NCBI GenBank assembly: GCA_031286615.1
Contig: JAITUA010000017.1
Location: forward strand, 101,940 to 165,939
Length of the DNA stretch: 64,000 bases
Source of the DNA: Chryseobacterium sp.
GTDB taxonomy: Bacteria > Bacteroidota > Bacteroidia > Flavobacteriales > Weeksellaceae
Reading direction: 5' to 3'
The notes beneath the pieces are model-generated. The model saw only the letters and a program-made list of their open reading frames with translations. It did not search any database and was not told where the DNA came from. Both the position numbers and the translations under genes were made by a program. Numbering within the stretch: position 1 is the first letter of the stretch; each line of letters begins with the position of its first letter. Shown here piece by piece: positions 24,955 to 34,318 of the stretch.

Positions 24955-25301
24955 AAATAAGAATTAAAGACAATTCAGTAAGATTTCGTCTTACGCAGTC
25001 TGAAGTTGCAGAACTAGGGAAGAGCGGAGTCATTTCTAGCTTTACAGAATTTATAGACCGTCCGTTTATTTATACTATCGAAAAGACTGACGATTCAGAA
25101 CTTTCTGCCACTTTCATTGAAAATAAAATTGTTCTGAAAATGCCGGGAACAATGATCACAGAATGGATTTCCACAGACAGAGTAGGGTTTGACGGACAAT
25201 CCGGACTGGTGAAAATTTTAATAGAAAAGGATTTTGTATGCATTGATAATACATTGGAAGATCAAAGCGACAATTATCCTAACCCAAGCTTACAGTGCTA
25301 A
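24951..25301 (+). CDS. conserved-looking hypothetical protein in the fdhD operon
   Basis: 116 residues, no signal peptide, no membrane segment. It begins MKIRIKDNSVRFRLTQSEV and has a beta-rich pattern (FIYTIEKTDDSELSATFIEN, KIVLKMPG). The translational coupling to fdhD (ATGA overlap) and position 28 bases before the Mo oxidoreductase suggest a role in maturation or handling of that enzyme; this is inference. One cysteine is at the extreme C terminus (SLQC). I cannot assign a named family with confidence. Confidence 0.8.
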   Translation: MKIRIKDNSVRFRLTQSEVAELGKSGVISSFTEFIDRPFIYTIEKTDDSELSATFIENKIVLKMPGTMITEWISTDRVGFDGQSGLVKILIEKDFVCIDNTLEDQSDNYPNPSLQC

Positions 25302-25329
25302 TTTTTTCTTTTTCTTAAATTAAAAAATC

Positions 25330-27735
25330 ATGGAAAACAGAGATGAATTCAATACAATAAAAGAGGATAAGAGCCAGTTACCTTCAGCAGAGCCTCCTTA
25401 TAAATTGCTGGATTTGAAACTGAAACCACCAAAACTCTGGGCAGCAGGATTTCCGGCTGTTATCCATTCTCTGGACCAGCTGGTGCTCAATGCTTCTGTT
25501 CTCCGCGGAGGAAGGGCACTTTTCAGTATGAATCAGTTTGACGGTTTTGATTGCCCAAGTTGTGCCTGGCCGGATCCGGATGACGAACGTTCTAAATTAG
25601 GCGAATACTGTGAAAACGGGGCAAAAGCTCTGGCGGAAGAAGCAACCTCAAAAACAGTAGGAGCAGATTTTTTCAGAGAAAATTCAGTATATGATTTAGC
25701 GAAACTAACAGATTTTGAAATCAGTCAGTTGGGAAGAATCGCAGAACCCATGTATCTGCCGAAAGGCGGAACACATTATCAGCCTATAAGCTGGGATGAT
25801 GCCTTTGCAAAAATTGCCGGAAAACTGAACGCTTTGGATTCTCCTAACGAAGCCATATTCTATACCTCAGGAAGAACCAGCAATGAAGCTACCTGGGTGT
25901 ACCAGTTATTTGCCCGTGAATTTGGGACCAATAACTTTCCGGACTGTTCCAATATGTGCCACGAAACCTCTGGTTATGCGCTTTCCAGAAGTATTGGTAT
26001 TGGAAAAGGGACGGTAAAACTGGAAGATTTTTATGATACGGATCTCATCATGATCATAGGGCAAAACCCAGGAACGAATTCACCGAGAATGCTTTCTGCT
26101 CTGACCAAAGGAAAAAAGAACGGAGCAAAAATTATGGCCATCAATCCGCTTCCTGAAGCGGGTTTAAAAGGTTTCAAAAATCCTCAGGAAGTTCGAGCTT
26201 TGCTGAATAAGCCTTATGAATTGTCAGATTTATACCTTCCTGTGAGAATCAATGGAGATATGGCGCTTTTAAAAGCCCTTCAGATTTTGGTTTTAGAAGA
26301 AGAAGCTAAAAATCCCGGGAAGGTTTTAGATCAGGATTTTATAATTAATAAAACGGCAGGTTTCAACGAATTGGTTGAAGAGTTGAAACGCTATGATCTC
26401 AATTTCTTATCAGAAGAATGTGGCATTTCGATTGAAAATCTAAGAGAGGCCGCACAGATGATTGCTTCAAAAAAACGCATTATTATTTGTTGGGGAATGG
26501 GAATTACCCAGCAGCATAATGGTGTGGAAATGATTTATAATATTGTGAATCTCCTGTTGATGAAAGGAAGCCTAGGAATTCAGGGTGGAGGAGCCTGTCC
26601 AGTTCGTGGTCACAGCAATGTGCAGGGGAACAGAACATTATTGATTAATCATCATCCTACAACTGAACAATTAGACAGATTAGAAGAATATTATGGCTTC
26701 AAAGTTCCAAGAGAAGGCGGTTACGATGTTGTGAACGCATTGAAAGCAATGCATCAGGAAAAAGTGAAGTTTATGTTCTGTATGGGCGGGAATTTCATTT
26801 CGGCAGCACCGGATACAACCTTTACCGCAGAAGCTATGCGAAAACTGGAAATGTCTGTGATTGTCTCTGTAAAACTCAACAGAGGCCATCTGATCCATGG
26901 GAAAGAGGCCTTGATCTTACCGGTAATTTCCCGAAGTGAAAAAGATATAATTAATGGAGAACTTCAGCATGTAAGTACAGAAAATTCGATGGGTGTTGTA
27001 GAATGGTCAAGAGGTGTTCTCGATCCTATTTCAAAGCACCTCATCAACGAAACGCATATTGCCTGCAGAATGGCAAAAGCTGTTTTGGGTGAACGTTCCG
27101 TGATAGATTGGGATCAATTTATTAATAGCTATGATGCCGTTCGTAATGATATTGAGCAATGTATTCCGGGATTTGAAAACTATAACGAAAGAGTAGTGCA
27201 AAAAGGTGGTTTTTACCTTCCGAACGGACCGAGAGATGGTATTTTCAACAGTGAGTTTTATCCGGGAAAAGCAGCTTTTAATATAACCGCTGTACCAGAC
27301 AATTCGCTTGCTGATGACGAATACCTGATGGGAACCACCAGAACACACGATCAGTTCAATACAGTTGTTTATGGCTTGAATGACCGTTACCGCGGGATTT
27401 TCAATGAAAGAAGGATTGTCATGATGAACGAAAAAGATATTGAAAAAGCCGGCCTCAAAGAAGGAGATCACGTAGACCTTTTCAATTATGATGATGGAAT
27501 CGAAAGAATTGCCCCTCTTTTTATTGTTGTAAAATATCCTATTCCGCAGAAAAGTACCATGACCTATTTTCCGGAAACCAATGTTTTGGTATCCATCAAT
27601 AACGTAGTAAATGGAGCTAATATGCCTGCTTCCAAATATGTCCGTATCAAAATCCGAAAACACAGTTCTGACATTTTTAAAAAGATTGATGACCATGTGA
27701 TTGCAGCTACTGGAACAGGTCTGGAACCATCTTAA
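25330..27735 (+). CDS. FdhF/YdeP-family molybdopterin oxidoreductase
   Basis: 801 residues, typical for YdeP-type alpha subunits. N-terminal Cys cluster C75-x2-C78 and C94 (DCPSCAWPD, GEYCENG), probably with one more ligand for a [4Fe-4S] centre. The Mo-bis-MGD domains follow: AIFYTSGRTSNEATWVYQLF, NFPDCSNMCHETSG (Cys210 is placed where formate dehydrogenase H has its Mo-binding selenocysteine), IIGQNPGTNSPRMLSAL, GGGACPVRGHSNVQGNR. C-terminal aspartate-decarboxylase-like barrel about 650-790 with TTRTHDQFNT. Formate oxidation is possible, but YdeP proteins often lack proven formate activity and can be linked to acid or oxidative stress. No electron-transfer subunits are adjacent. No twin-arginine signal, so cytoplasmic. 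Confidence 0.9.
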   Translation: MENRDEFNTIKEDKSQLPSAEPPYKLLDLKLKPPKLWAAGFPAVIHSLDQLVLNASVLRGGRALFSMNQFDGFDCPSCAWPDPDDERSKLGEYCENGAKALAEEATSKTVGADFFRENSVYDLAKLTDFEISQLGRIAEPMYLPKGGTHYQPISWDDAFAKIAGKLNALDSPNEAIFYTSGRTSNEATWVYQLFAREFGTNNFPDCSNMCHETSGYALSRSIGIGKGTVKLEDFYDTDLIMIIGQNPGTNSPRMLSALTKGKKNGAKIMAINPLPEAGLKGFKNPQEVRALLNKPYELSDLYLPVRINGDMALLKALQILVLEEEAKNPGKVLDQDFIINKTAGFNELVEELKRYDLNFLSEECGISIENLREAAQMIASKKRIIICWGMGITQQHNGVEMIYNIVNLLLMKGSLGIQGGGACPVRGHSNVQGNRTLLINHHPTTEQLDRLEEYYGFKVPREGGYDVVNALKAMHQEKVKFMFCMGGNFISAAPDTTFTAEAMRKLEMSVIVSVKLNRGHLIHGKEALILPVISRSEKDIINGELQHVSTENSMGVVEWSRGVLDPISKHLINETHIACRMAKAVLGERSVIDWDQFINSYDAVRNDIEQCIPGFENYNERVVQKGGFYLPNGPRDGIFNSEFYPGKAAFNITAVPDNSLADDEYLMGTTRTHDQFNTVVYGLNDRYRGIFNERRIVMMNEKDIEKAGLKEGDHVDLFNYDDGIERIAPLFIVVKYPIPQKSTMTYFPETNVLVSINNVVNGANMPASKYVRIKIRKHSSDIFKKIDDHVIAATGTGLEPS

Positions 27736-27753
27736 ATGCAACAAATAATAATC

Positions 27754-28239
27754 ATGAAGAAACTATTTTTTGCGGTCATAATTTCTTTTTATGGCATAGT
27801 ATCAGCTCAAACCGGATTTAAATTAAAAATTTCCGGAGAAGTTATACAGCCTTTAGAATTAAGTCTGTCCGATCTTTCAAAAATGCCTCAAAAAGAAGCA
27901 ATATTGAAGGATAAAGAAGGGAAAACACACGCTTATACAGGAGTTTCTATTCAGGATATTCTTGCTTGGGCAAAAGTTCCTTCAGGGAAAGATTTGCATG
28001 GAGAAAACCTGTCGAAATATCTTCTTGTAAAATGTGCAGATGGATATCAGGTTTTATTTTCTTTGGCAGAGCTTGATTCATCAATTGCTGATAAAAAAGT
28101 GATTATTGCGGATATGATGGATGGAAAACCTTTATTGAAAGAAAAAGGCCCGTTACGTATCATTGCTGAAGGAGAAAAGAAGCCTGCACGCAGCAGCTAT
28201 CAGGTTACGGAATTACTCATCGGATCAATAAAAAAGTAA
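27754..28239 (+). CDS. small exported molybdopterin-domain protein
   Basis: 161 residues from the second ATG (MKKLFFAVIISFYGIVSAQ), chosen because it gives a clean Sec signal peptide; an ATG directly after the previous stop (27736) would add six residues. After the signal the protein matches the compact sulfite-oxidase-type Mo-binding fold (KLKISGEVIQPLELSLSDLS, HAYTGVSIQDILAWAKVP, YLLVKCADGYQVLFSLAEL). One Cys (VKCADGY) is in the region where oxidases have their Mo ligand, but spacing differs. It may be a periplasmic cofactor-binding or solute-binding partner. It belongs to the same transcription unit as the oxidoreductase. Confidence 0.82.
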   Translation: MKKLFFAVIISFYGIVSAQTGFKLKISGEVIQPLELSLSDLSKMPQKEAILKDKEGKTHAYTGVSIQDILAWAKVPSGKDLHGENLSKYLLVKCADGYQVLFSLAELDSSIADKKVIIADMMDGKPLLKEKGPLRIIAEGEKKPARSSYQVTELLIGSIKK

Positions 28240-28268
28240 CGGCGGAATAATATTTTAGAGTAGTAATA

Positions 28269-29186
28269 ATGATAATAAGAAAAAAGGAACACTGGTTCAG
28301 AATGCTTTTTGTATGGCACGGCTCTGTTTTGCCTGCATTGCTTCCCCGTTTGGGATTGCTTTTAATGCTTTCTTTAGTGGTGACCTATTTCCATGGAACC
28401 ATTCTTTCGTTTAAGGTTCCGTTAAACCCTGCGCCACTTACTCTGTTCGGTTTTGTATTGGCTTTATTTCTTGGATTCAGAAACAATGCCAGCTATGACC
28501 GGTTTTGGGAAGGGCGCAAGTTATGGGGAGCTTTGTTGAATACGGCCCGCGCATTGACCCGCCAGGCAATCACTTTGAAAAACCTAAACCATAATCAGGT
28601 TTCAGTTCATCATTTTGTTCAGTTGCTTAGTGCTTTTGTTTTTGCGCTGAAACATCAGTTGAGAGGAACAGATGCTTATGAAGATTTACAGGCAAGGCTT
28701 AATGAAGATCAACTGAAAATTGCAGCAGCATCAAAATATAAGCCGGCAGTTATTATGAGATTACTGGCGGAATGGGTACAGAAAGCAAAAGAGGAAGGCG
28801 GTCTGGATTCTATTCAGCAGGCACGTTTTGATGAAAATTTTGATAAACTTTCTGATATTCTGGGAGGATGCGAAAGAATTATTTCAACTCCAATTCCTTA
28901 TAGCTACAGGGTTTTGCTGCATCGGACGGTGTATATCTATTGTTTCTTGCTGCCGTTTGGACTGGTAGATTCATTAGGATGGTTTACACCGCTTATTGTG
29001 GTATTTGTGGCTTATACCTTTGTCGCGTTTGAAGCGATAGCGGATGAGATTGAGGAACCTTTTGGAACAGATGCCAACGATTTGGCTCTCAACAGTATGT
29101 GTGTGATGATTGATGAGACGATTCATGAGATGGCAGGGGAACAGATTGCTGTTTCTCAAAAAATGACTCAGAATATTATTGATTGA
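28269..29186 (+). CDS. bestrophin-family channel protein
   Basis: 305 residues, family length. Four hydrophobic helices are visible (about 25-45, 55-70, 215-235, 238-255). Signatures: GFVLALFLGFRNNASYDRFWEGRKLWG after the second helix and the C-terminal EIEEPFGTDANDLAL. Bacterial bestrophins form pentameric anion or cation channels in the inner membrane; ion selectivity is not deducible. The gene follows the Mo-protein gene by 29 bases and may be co-transcribed. Confidence 0.92.
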   Translation: MIIRKKEHWFRMLFVWHGSVLPALLPRLGLLLMLSLVVTYFHGTILSFKVPLNPAPLTLFGFVLALFLGFRNNASYDRFWEGRKLWGALLNTARALTRQAITLKNLNHNQVSVHHFVQLLSAFVFALKHQLRGTDAYEDLQARLNEDQLKIAAASKYKPAVIMRLLAEWVQKAKEEGGLDSIQQARFDENFDKLSDILGGCERIISTPIPYSYRVLLHRTVYIYCFLLPFGLVDSLGWFTPLIVVFVAYTFVAFEAIADEIEEPFGTDANDLALNSMCVMIDETIHEMAGEQIAVSQKMTQNIID

Positions 29187-29207
29187 TAAAGGTTTAAAGG
29201 TAATTGT

Positions 29208-29753
29208 ATGAAGGTTTCAGAAAAAAATGTGATTTATACAATTGGACATTCCGTTCATTCATTGGAGTATTTCATTGAAATGCTTAATTCATTTAATATT
29301 AAATTTTTAGCAGATATCCGGAGATTTCCGGGATCAAAAAAGTATCCGTGGTTCAATAAAGAAAATCTGGAAAAGATACTTCCTGAAAATGATATTGAAT
29401 ATATCCATCTTGAAGAATTGGGAGGCAGGAGAAAGGTACAGTCCGGCTCAGTAAACAGCCGATGGCGGAATGAATCTTTCCGGGGATATGCTGATTATAT
29501 GCAAACCTCAGAATTTGTAACTGCGGTTGAAAAGCTGGAAGACATTGCTAAGGAAAAAACAACAGCTTTTATGTGCTCTGAAGCGGTATGGTGGCGCTGT
29601 CACAGATCTATGGTCTCTGATTATCTTAAAGCAAGAGGCTGGAAAGTAGAGCATATTATGAATGTCGGAAAAATAGAAGAGCATCCTTACACCTCACCAG
29701 CAAGAGTATATGATGGAAAGGTTTTTTATTCAGATGCAAGTTTATTTGATTAA
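29208..29753 (+). CDS. DUF488 family protein
   Basis: 181 residues. DUF488 signatures: IYTIGHSVHSLEYFIEML at the start, LADIRRFPGSKKYPWFN, and MCSEAVWWRCHRSMVSDYL with conserved Cys and His. The biochemical function is unknown. Predicted cytoplasmic, 21 bases after the bestrophin gene. Confidence 0.9.
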   Translation: MKVSEKNVIYTIGHSVHSLEYFIEMLNSFNIKFLADIRRFPGSKKYPWFNKENLEKILPENDIEYIHLEELGGRRKVQSGSVNSRWRNESFRGYADYMQTSEFVTAVEKLEDIAKEKTTAFMCSEAVWWRCHRSMVSDYLKARGWKVEHIMNVGKIEEHPYTSPARVYDGKVFYSDASLFD

Positions 29754-29765
29754 AAGATAAATGAT

Positions 29766-29975
29766 ATGAAAACAAAATTTAAAATAGGAGATAAAGTAAG
29801 CTGGAATTCTGAAGCAGGAAGAGTTTCAGGAACAATCATTACGATTCATACAAAAGACTTCAATTATAAAGGTTATACTCACCATGCCAGTGAAGACAGC
29901 CCTCAATATGAAATCAAAAGTGACAAATCCGATCATATTGCAGCTCATAAAGAATCTGCACTCACAAAGATTTAG
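29766..29975 (+). CDS. DUF2945 / hypervirulence-associated TUDOR-like protein
   Basis: 69 residues, an SH3-like small beta barrel: FKIGDKVSWNSEAGRVSGTI followed by YEIKSDKSDHIAAHKESAL, the two hallmarks of DUF2945. Function unknown. It ends 9 bases before the convergent moeB stop, with only a 6-bp hairpin (AAGATT/AATCTT) between the two arms of the cluster. Confidence 0.88.
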   Translation: MKTKFKIGDKVSWNSEAGRVSGTIITIHTKDFNYKGYTHHASEDSPQYEIKSDKSDHIAAHKESALTKI

Positions 29976-29984
29976 TCTGTAATC

Positions 29985-31025
29985 TTAAGGCTGTATAGTC
30001 TGAATGCCGCCTTTTAATGAAAATACCTCTTTGTCAGGGAAAACCTTTTTTATCTTTCTTACAGCTTCTGCACTGCGCTTCCCGGATTGACAATACACTA
30101 AAATAGGTTTTGGCAAACCGGAAAAGGAATGTACATGGTGCTGTAGTTCTTCTACAGGAATATTGGTTCCTCCAATATTGAAATGTTGATGTTCTTCCAC
30201 AGAACGTACATCTATAATTTCAAAATGATCCTTCTCCTGAATCAGCTGTTCAAACGTAATAACCTGAACAGTCTGGGGCAAAGCTGTAATTTCTACAGAT
30301 GTTTTTCTTAATTTAATAACCTGGGTTTTGCCGTTCAGAACATTCATCAGCCATAATTTTCCTGCTAATACATTCTGTGGCTGAGTAAAATATTTTATAA
30401 CTTCATTGGCCTGCATACATCCAATCATGCCTGCCAGTGTAGGGAGCACACCGCCTTCTCTGCAATTGGGAACCTGAGATTCTTCCGCATCAGGAAAAAC
30501 ATCACGGTAATTGGGGGAGTAGGTGCCGTCTTTCTGTAAAACATTCCAGATGCTTACCTGGCCTTCATATTGGTAAATAGCACCATAGACCAAAGGTTTT
30601 CCAGCCAGAACGCAGGCGTCATTTAACAGACATTTCGTTTCAAAATTATCTGTTCCTTCCACAATCAGATCGAATTCAGAAATCAGATCCATAACATTTG
30701 AGGAAGTTACTTTCAAACGGTAAGGAATTATGGAAACGGCTGGGTTTTGCTGCTGTAGCTTTTTTGCTGCAGCATCTACTTTATAGGTTCCGATATCCTG
30801 TGGAGTATATAGAATCTGACGGTGCAGGTTGCTTTCCGAAACGAGATCATCATCCGCAAGAGCAATTTTTCCTATTCCTGAAGAAGCAAGATATTGTGCC
30901 GTGGGGCAACCCAAACCTCCCATGCCCACAATCAGAATTTTAGCATTATGAAGCAATTCCTGGGAAGAAATACCAAATCCAGGTAAAGAAATCTGGCAGT
31001 GATAGCGTTCAAAAGGATCGTTCAT
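29985..31025 (-). CDS. moeB: MoeB/ThiF-type adenylyltransferase with rhodanese domain
   Basis: 346 residues. N-terminal E1-like domain (about 1-235): ILIVGMGGLGCPTAQYLASS nucleotide-binding loop, DDLVSESNLHRQ, and EGTDNFETKCLLNDAC. C-terminal rhodanese (about 255-345): FEIIDVRSVEEHQHFNIGGT and active-site Cys loop VYCQSGKRS. It adenylates the MoaD C-terminal glycine, and the rhodanese can deliver sulfur to form the thiocarboxylate, as in eukaryotic MOCS3. A zinc CxxC pair is not obvious. Last gene of the minus-strand Moco arm. Confidence 0.92.
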   Translation of the reverse strand: MNDPFERYHCQISLPGFGISSQELLHNAKILIVGMGGLGCPTAQYLASSGIGKIALADDDLVSESNLHRQILYTPQDIGTYKVDAAAKKLQQQNPAVSIIPYRLKVTSSNVMDLISEFDLIVEGTDNFETKCLLNDACVLAGKPLVYGAIYQYEGQVSIWNVLQKDGTYSPNYRDVFPDAEESQVPNCREGGVLPTLAGMIGCMQANEVIKYFTQPQNVLAGKLWLMNVLNGKTQVIKLRKTSVEITALPQTVQVITFEQLIQEKDHFEIIDVRSVEEHQHFNIGGTNIPVEELQHHVHSFSGLPKPILVYCQSGKRSAEAVRKIKKVFPDKEVFSLKGGIQTIQP

Positions 31026-31035
31026 AGGTATGCTT

Positions 31036-31650
31036 TTATGATTTCTTTAGAATTTCCTTTGCTTTTGTCATTTCTTCCGGTGTATTTACATTCATCAAAG
31101 CATCAGGATTATTGGGTTTCAGGATCAAAGTATCACTATTCATCAGAACCTTTCTGGGACAGGTATTTCCTAAACCTAAAAAATTAAGAAGTAAGGGATA
31201 GCTTTTGGGTTCCCAGATGGTGATTAGGGGTTCCGGTAAACCGTCAAAAGGACTTTCGTAAGTTGTAGCAGCCTTTTCAGCATCTCTGGACCGGATCAGA
31301 AATTCTAATGAATTTTTATCCAGCAGAGGCAGGTCACAAGCTACCACCAGCCATGCTTTATCTCTTTGGGCACGCAAGGCAGAAAGTATTCCACCGAAGG
31401 GGCCCATATTTAAAAAAGTATCGGTAAGGGCGTTGTAATCCGTATCGAAATGTTCCAATTGATCCTGCCGGCAGGAAATAAAAACATTCTCACAAAACGG
31501 AGCTAAAAGATCAGCTGCATAATACCGCTGTTCTTTCCCATGCCAATTGATTTTATCTTTAGGATTTCCCATTCGCAGGCTTTTCCCCCCTGCAAGCACC
31601 AGCCCGTTCAATTGAGGGAAATCAGTCTCTTTTGAAGTCATTTTTTCCAC
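31036..31650 (-). CDS. mobA: molybdenum cofactor guanylyltransferase MobA
   Basis: 204 residues. GTP-binding signature LNGLVLAGGKSLRMGNPKDK at the N terminus and WLVVACDLPLLD with the metal-binding Asp. It attaches GMP to Mo-molybdopterin to give the MGD form needed by the FdhF/YdeP-type enzyme in the other arm. It overlaps moaC by 29 bases; an internal ATG 9 bases further in is also possible as start. Confidence 0.92.
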   Translation of the reverse strand: MEKMTSKETDFPQLNGLVLAGGKSLRMGNPKDKINWHGKEQRYYAADLLAPFCENVFISCRQDQLEHFDTDYNALTDTFLNMGPFGGILSALRAQRDKAWLVVACDLPLLDKNSLEFLIRSRDAEKAATTYESPFDGLPEPLITIWEPKSYPLLLNFLGLGNTCPRKVLMNSDTLILKPNNPDALMNVNTPEEMTKAKEILKKS

Positions 31651-32098
31651 CTGATTTTTCGATTAGTTTTATCTCTTTGATGACAATATCATGGCTCATT
31701 GCTTTGCACATATCATAAATGGTAAGGGCGGCAACAGATGCTCCCGTAAGAGCTTCCATTTCGATACCTGTTTTAGCTTCAATCTCAGCAGTGCAATAGA
31801 TTTCAATCTCGTTTTCAGCATTGATATCAATCTCTATTTCACAGTTATCCATACCAATCGGATGGCAGAGTGGGATTAATTCGCCTGTTTTTTTAGCGGC
31901 CATTATCCCTGCAATAATAGCAGTTTGAAATACTGAGCCTTTTTTTGTTTTGAAATCATCCTGTTGAAGTGCAGCCAAAATATTTTCAGGAAGTATTACC
32001 ACCGCTTTAGCCACTGCTTTTCGGTGCGTAATTTTTTTCTGCCCGACATTTACCATGCCTGGTTGTTCCTTTTTATTAAGATGTGAAAAATTTGTCAT
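31622..32098 (-). CDS. moaC: cyclic pyranopterin monophosphate synthase MoaC
   Basis: 158 residues. Family motifs: MVNVGQKKITHRKAVAKAVV at the start, GELIPLCHPI, the substrate loop TGIEMEALTGASVAALTIYDMCKA and a C-terminal Gly-Gly-Lys region. It rearranges the MoaA product to cPMP. Overlaps mobA; 8 bases after moeA. Confidence 0.95.
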   Translation of the reverse strand: MTNFSHLNKKEQPGMVNVGQKKITHRKAVAKAVVILPENILAALQQDDFKTKKGSVFQTAIIAGIMAAKKTGELIPLCHPIGMDNCEIEIDINAENEIEIYCTAEIEAKTGIEMEALTGASVAALTIYDMCKAMSHDIVIKEIKLIEKSGGKNDFKRD

Positions 32099-32106
32099 GT
32101 GTAAGA

Positions 32107-33306
32107 TTAAAAATTATATTTCCAGACTTTATAGACTTCACCCTTCCTGAATTCCGTTTTTTCCAGAGGAAGTTCTATGAATGCATCAGTTTCCGCAAGA
32201 TGGGAAAAATCTCCGGAACCATTGGTATTGACAGATTCTGCAATGACCTGCCCCGATGAGTTCACATGGAGTTTTACCTGAGCAAAATACTGCAATGGAA
32301 AAGGGAAATCAAGGTCATTGTGCAAAACCGCATATTGGGTAGTTTCCGGAATCTCTAAAGATCTTTCCAGCCAGGGAATAAAATATCGGTGAAGACACAT
32401 AAATACGGAAACAGGATTCCCTGGGAATGCAAAAACCAGTTTTTCATTCTGACTTTTGCCAAACCAAAAAGGTTTTCCGGGTCTTTGTTTTATTTTGTGA
32501 AAAAGTTTTTCTATTCCCGCTTCTTCACAGGCTTTAGGCAGATAATCGAATTTTCCCATAGACACTCCGCCGCTCATCAGCAAAATGTCATACGTTTCGA
32601 TATATCGCGAAAGCTCTGTTTTTATTAATTGAAAATCGTCATTCAAATGCAGCAGATCTGCACTGATTTTATATTTTTCCAAAACGGATTTTATAGTGAT
32701 TCCATTGGAACGTCTTAGCTGAAATGGAGTAGGCTGGTCTTCAGGGGAAATCATTTCGTCTCCGGTGGAAATAATAGCAACCTTAGGAAGTTTTTTTACG
32801 GTTAATAATGTTTTTCCTACCGATGCAGCAATTCCGAGAATGGAGGGGGTAATGACCTGATTGGCTTTTACCAATATTTCTCCTGCTTTTTTGTCCTTTC
32901 CTTTCAGGTGGATATTCTGTCCTTTTTTTATCGGAATTGTAAAGCTCGCCAGATTATTGTTAATCGAAATATCTTCATAACGAATCACGGTATCTATAGA
33001 AGAATGTAATGCGGCTCCGGTCATGATTTCAATGCATTCGTCTTCAGTATCAATAAAAACAGGAAGTTCTCCGGCGGCTTGTACAGCCTTTATTTTATAG
33101 GTATGAATTCCATTTTTATGTGAATTAAAATGTATTGCAATTCCATCCACCGTAGACCTGTCAAAGGGTGGCAAATCAGAATCTGCTGTAATATTTTCAG
33201 CTAAAATCCTTCCTAAAGCATTTTCATAGAAAACCTCTTCCGTTCCAAAGTTTTTGATTTGGGAAAGTATGATTTCTTCTGCCTGTTGTACACTGATCAT
33301 TTCCAT
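32107..33306 (-). CDS. moeA: molybdopterin molybdenumtransferase MoeA
   Basis: 399 residues. Conserved DLPPFDRSTVDGIAIHF, MTGAALHSSIDTVIRYED, the MoCF domain with VAIISTGDEM and ILLMSGGVSMGKFDYLP, and FAFPGNPVSVF. It ligates molybdate to adenylated molybdopterin. The adenylylating partner (MogA/MoaB) is not encoded in this window. Second gene of the minus arm, 2 bases after moaA. Confidence 0.95.
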   Translation of the reverse strand: MEMISVQQAEEIILSQIKNFGTEEVFYENALGRILAENITADSDLPPFDRSTVDGIAIHFNSHKNGIHTYKIKAVQAAGELPVFIDTEDECIEIMTGAALHSSIDTVIRYEDISINNNLASFTIPIKKGQNIHLKGKDKKAGEILVKANQVITPSILGIAASVGKTLLTVKKLPKVAIISTGDEMISPEDQPTPFQLRRSNGITIKSVLEKYKISADLLHLNDDFQLIKTELSRYIETYDILLMSGGVSMGKFDYLPKACEEAGIEKLFHKIKQRPGKPFWFGKSQNEKLVFAFPGNPVSVFMCLHRYFIPWLERSLEIPETTQYAVLHNDLDFPFPLQYFAQVKLHVNSSGQVIAESVNTNGSGDFSHLAETDAFIELPLEKTEFRKGEVYKVWKYNF

Positions 33307-33308
33307 AA

Positions 33309-34295
33309 TTATCCTCCGATTGTTGCCATAGACTGATGAATTTGTGATGCGGTAAGACTCTCTTTTTGAGCTTCCCAGCCGTCCTTTGGTTTGTTTTGTA
33401 TGCTGTTGATTATGATATCTTTCAGCTCTTCATCTGTTTTTCCCATCCGGATCTCATCTTTGAGATTTATACCGGTACCTTCATAAAGGCAGGTTCTGAG
33501 GATACCGGAAGGTGTGATTCTTATTCTGTTGCAATCTCCGCAAAATGAACGTGTATATGCTGCAATAATTCCTATATTTCCTGCAAAACCGGGAATCTTA
33601 TAATTATATGCCGTTGAATGTTTAGGATCTTGAATCTTTTGTATTTCAGGGAAATATTCTTTTATATAGTTGTAAATCTGTGAGAAATTCCATTTCAGAG
33701 AAATATCTGTATCACCACCGTTGAAAGGCATTTCTTCAATAAAACGTACATCAACAGGAAGATCTTTCGTAAGTTCTACCAAGGGAATAATATCCTCAAT
33801 ATTTTCATTTTCCATCACCACCGTATTGATTTTTACTTTGATATGATGCTGAAGGAGAGCTTCTAACGTTTTCATGACCTTATCAAAGCTGTTTCTTCTG
33901 GTAATTTTGAAAAACCGGTCTTTATCAAGGGTATCAAGGCTGAGATTAACAGATTTTATCCCAAATTTTTTAAGTTCCGGAATATAGGGCTCGGTAAGAA
34001 GACCATTGGTCGTTAAGCTGAGATCTGTCAGGCCGTCTAATTGTGATATTTTCCGGATAAGTTCAATGCTGGTTTTTCGTACAAACGGTTCTCCTCCGGT
34101 GATCCGGATTTTATCTACTCCCATTTTTGTAAATACGGAACAGATTCTGAGCATTTCCTCATCAGTCATTAATTCCTTTTGCTTGATCCAGGTAAGACCT
34201 TTTTCCGGCATGCAGTATGTACATCGGAGATTACATCGGTCTACAATTGCAAGCCTGAGATAATTAATATTCCTTCCAAATTTATCTGTCAACAT
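33309..34295 (-). CDS. moaA: GTP 3',8-cyclase MoaA
   Basis: 328 residues. Radical SAM cluster CNLRCTYC near residue 21, GGEPFVRKTS, and the second [4Fe-4S] cluster in FCGDCNRIRITPSGILRTC. The C-terminal Gly-Gly tail needed for activity is present (MATIGG). First step of Moco synthesis from GTP. It leads the minus-strand operon from its own promoter. Confidence 0.96.
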   Translation of the reverse strand: MLTDKFGRNINYLRLAIVDRCNLRCTYCMPEKGLTWIKQKELMTDEEMLRICSVFTKMGVDKIRITGGEPFVRKTSIELIRKISQLDGLTDLSLTTNGLLTEPYIPELKKFGIKSVNLSLDTLDKDRFFKITRRNSFDKVMKTLEALLQHHIKVKINTVVMENENIEDIIPLVELTKDLPVDVRFIEEMPFNGGDTDISLKWNFSQIYNYIKEYFPEIQKIQDPKHSTAYNYKIPGFAGNIGIIAAYTRSFCGDCNRIRITPSGILRTCLYEGTGINLKDEIRMGKTDEELKDIIINSIQNKPKDGWEAQKESLTASQIHQSMATIGG

Positions 34296-34318
34296 TTTAA
34301 ATATGATGAGTCCTATTA

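Noticed and set aside
27031-27744. 237-residue open frame on the minus strand
   Set aside because: It is antisense to the end of the FdhF/YdeP gene, whose protein is clearly conserved; the composition is that of a shadow frame.
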